From the NCBI GenBank assembly GCA_002387605.1, contig DGJU01000005.1, positions 1 to 5,216 of the forward strand: a stretch of 5,216 nucleotides of DNA, written 5' to 3'. The stretch's first letter is position 1; the number at the start of each line of letters is the position of its first letter. The notes under the pieces were generated by a model. That model was not told the origin of the DNA and did not search any database. It was given only the letters and a program-made list of their open reading frames with translations. This DNA comes from Alphaproteobacteria bacterium UBA4588. GTDB lineage: Bacteria; Pseudomonadota; Alphaproteobacteria; Puniceispirillales; Puniceispirillaceae. This document shows, piece after piece, positions 5,179 to 5,216 of this stretch. Made by a program: the position numbers and the translations under genes.

Positions 5179-5216
5179 GTGCCAAAGACCAAAATCATTT
5201 CAGTCGTTAATCAGAA
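5179..5216 (+). CDS. parA: Chromosome partitioning ATPase ParA, first 12 codons (runs off window)
   Basis: A GTG start with GGAG 7 nt upstream opens the frame MPKTKIISVVNQ plus a partial codon beginning AA. This fits the ParA/Soj start, where a short basic lead and a hydrophobic strand run into the deviant Walker A region (normally NQKGGVGKTT); only NQ is visible here. ParA is the ATPase that moves ParB-parS complexes during chromosome segregation. The identification rests on these 12 residues, on the position directly after mnmG-rsmG (usual alphaproteobacterial order) and on the parS sites nearby. parB would be expected next, outside the window. Confidence 0.8.
   Translation, partial: MPKTKIISVVNQ

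Overview
The window is a chromosomal segment from an alphaproteobacterium. It holds the block rho - mnmE (trmE) - mnmG (gidA) - rsmG (gidB) - parA, with an oppositely oriented ogt-type DNA repair gene between rho and mnmE. The gene order and the close protein matches support the class. The moderate base composition would fit a free-living marine lineage such as SAR116-like bacteria, but that finer placement is only a guess.

Layout: 1-366 is the last 121 codons of rho (+). 363-896 is ogt (-), convergent with rho and overlapping it by four bases. 897-998 is the ogt/mnmE divergent spacer, with a duplicated translation-start sequence in front of ogt. 999-2375 is mnmE (+). 2376-2531 is a spacer with a near-consensus parS and a small hairpin followed by five T. 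2532-4433 is mnmG (+). 4450-5097 is rsmG (+), only 16 nt after mnmG. 5098-5178 is an AT-rich spacer leading to the first 12 codons of parA (+), which runs off the end. No gene-free stretch exceeds 300 bases.

Function: MnmE and MnmG together form the enzyme that modifies wobble uridine 34 of several tRNAs. RsmG methylates a G of the 16S rRNA 530 loop. ParA is the chromosome-segregation ATPase, and ParB, normally encoded just downstream, would bind the parS sites. Ogt repairs O6-alkylguanine, and Rho terminates transcription.

The most notable structure is not a gene. Three parS-type centromere sites lie within 3.8 kb (720-735, 2404-2419, 4512-4527). Two are perfect 16-bp palindromes inside protein-coding sequence, one in ogt and one in rsmG. 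They lie on opposite coding strands but in the same reading frame, so both proteins carry the hexapeptide DVSRET. The window therefore looks like the chromosomal centromere region. I do not see an unknown multi-gene system here: the genes are well-known families, and the interest lies in the embedded parS sites and the ogt start region.
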